Program-made: the position numbers and the translations under genes
The notes under the pieces: model-generated
Told to the model about the DNA's origin: nothing
The model's input: the letters and a program-made list of their open reading frames with translations, nothing else
Database searches by the model: none
In this document: positions 63,995 to 64,000 of the stretch, in pieces
Numbering within the stretch: the first letter of the stretch is position 1
How the letters are laid out: every line of letters begins with the position of its first letter
Source of the DNA: an uncultured Bacteroidota bacterium
GTDB lineage: Bacteria; Bacteroidota; Bacteroidia; Chitinophagales; Chitinophagaceae
Length of the DNA stretch: 64,000 nucleotides
Direction: 5' to 3'
NCBI GenBank assembly: GCA_903905065.1
Contig: CAIVEW010000025.1
Span: 97,135-161,134, forward strand

Positions 63995-64000
63995 TGAAAA

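Overview
The window is a chromosomal stretch of a Bacteroidota bacterium, most likely a member of the Chitinophagaceae or a close relative. The lines of evidence are a complete gldK-gldL-gldM-gldN type IX secretion (T9SS)/gliding block, two remnants of T9SS C-terminal sorting domains, typical Bacteroidota families (DUF4271 next to hemD, FISUMP domain, polysaccharide deacetylase with the DUF7033-type N-terminus), and many promoters of the Bacteroidota form TTTG-N~20-TAnnTTTG instead of -35/-10 boxes. No rRNA, tRNA, CRISPR array, transposase or prophage was seen.

Layout. 1-9400: start of a polysaccharide deacetylase, a LutB-type iron-sulfur protein, small lipoproteins (two with one EGF-like module each), DUF4337, RidA, a PaaG-type enoyl-CoA isomerase, DUF4271 and hemD. 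9561-17345: a YyaL/DUF255 thioredoxin-domain protein, gldKLMN and comB. 17443-27321: a third EGF-like lipoprotein, a TPR protein, a ferritin-like diiron protein, an M16 peptidase, a three-gene phosphorelay (Hpt, FIST-domain protein, soluble hybrid histidine kinase) that resembles NosP/NahK nitric-oxide sensing modules, and rnhB. 27421-34170: tandem and dispersed repeats, an AI-2E-type transporter, a fused BatB-BatC protein, an RluE-type pseudouridine synthase, adk-obg, and a rhodanese. 34332-45332: pyrG, odhB/sucB, fluC/crcB, a VapBC-like pair, a TolB-like propeller, an FAD monooxygenase, glycosylasparaginase, cutC, a ChaN-like protein and a FISUMP protein.

45356-50966 (minus strand) is the most coherent metabolic unit: folE, a CarH-like MerR/B12-binding regulator, crtI, crtB, an SRPBCC protein, crtZ and a lycopene cyclase lie head to tail with overlaps or short gaps. 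This is a carotenoid (zeaxanthin-type) operon probably controlled by a cobalamin-based light sensor; its cobalamin pocket carries Asn where the Thermus protein has the light-state His ligand. Divergent from it are lptB and a GH3-family gene.

53878-60220 is a decaying accessory stretch: two membrane proteins, a frameshifted secreted gene, a lipoprotein, a T9SS substrate that has lost its start codon and reading frame, almost 1 kb of repeat-derived non-coding DNA, and a second VapBC pair. 60444-63994 is the conserved rpsM-rpsK-rpsD-rpoA-rplQ ribosomal/RNA polymerase block on the minus strand, whose spacers have been invaded by the same dispersed repeats. At least five repeat families occur across the window, mostly at gene ends and in convergent spacers.
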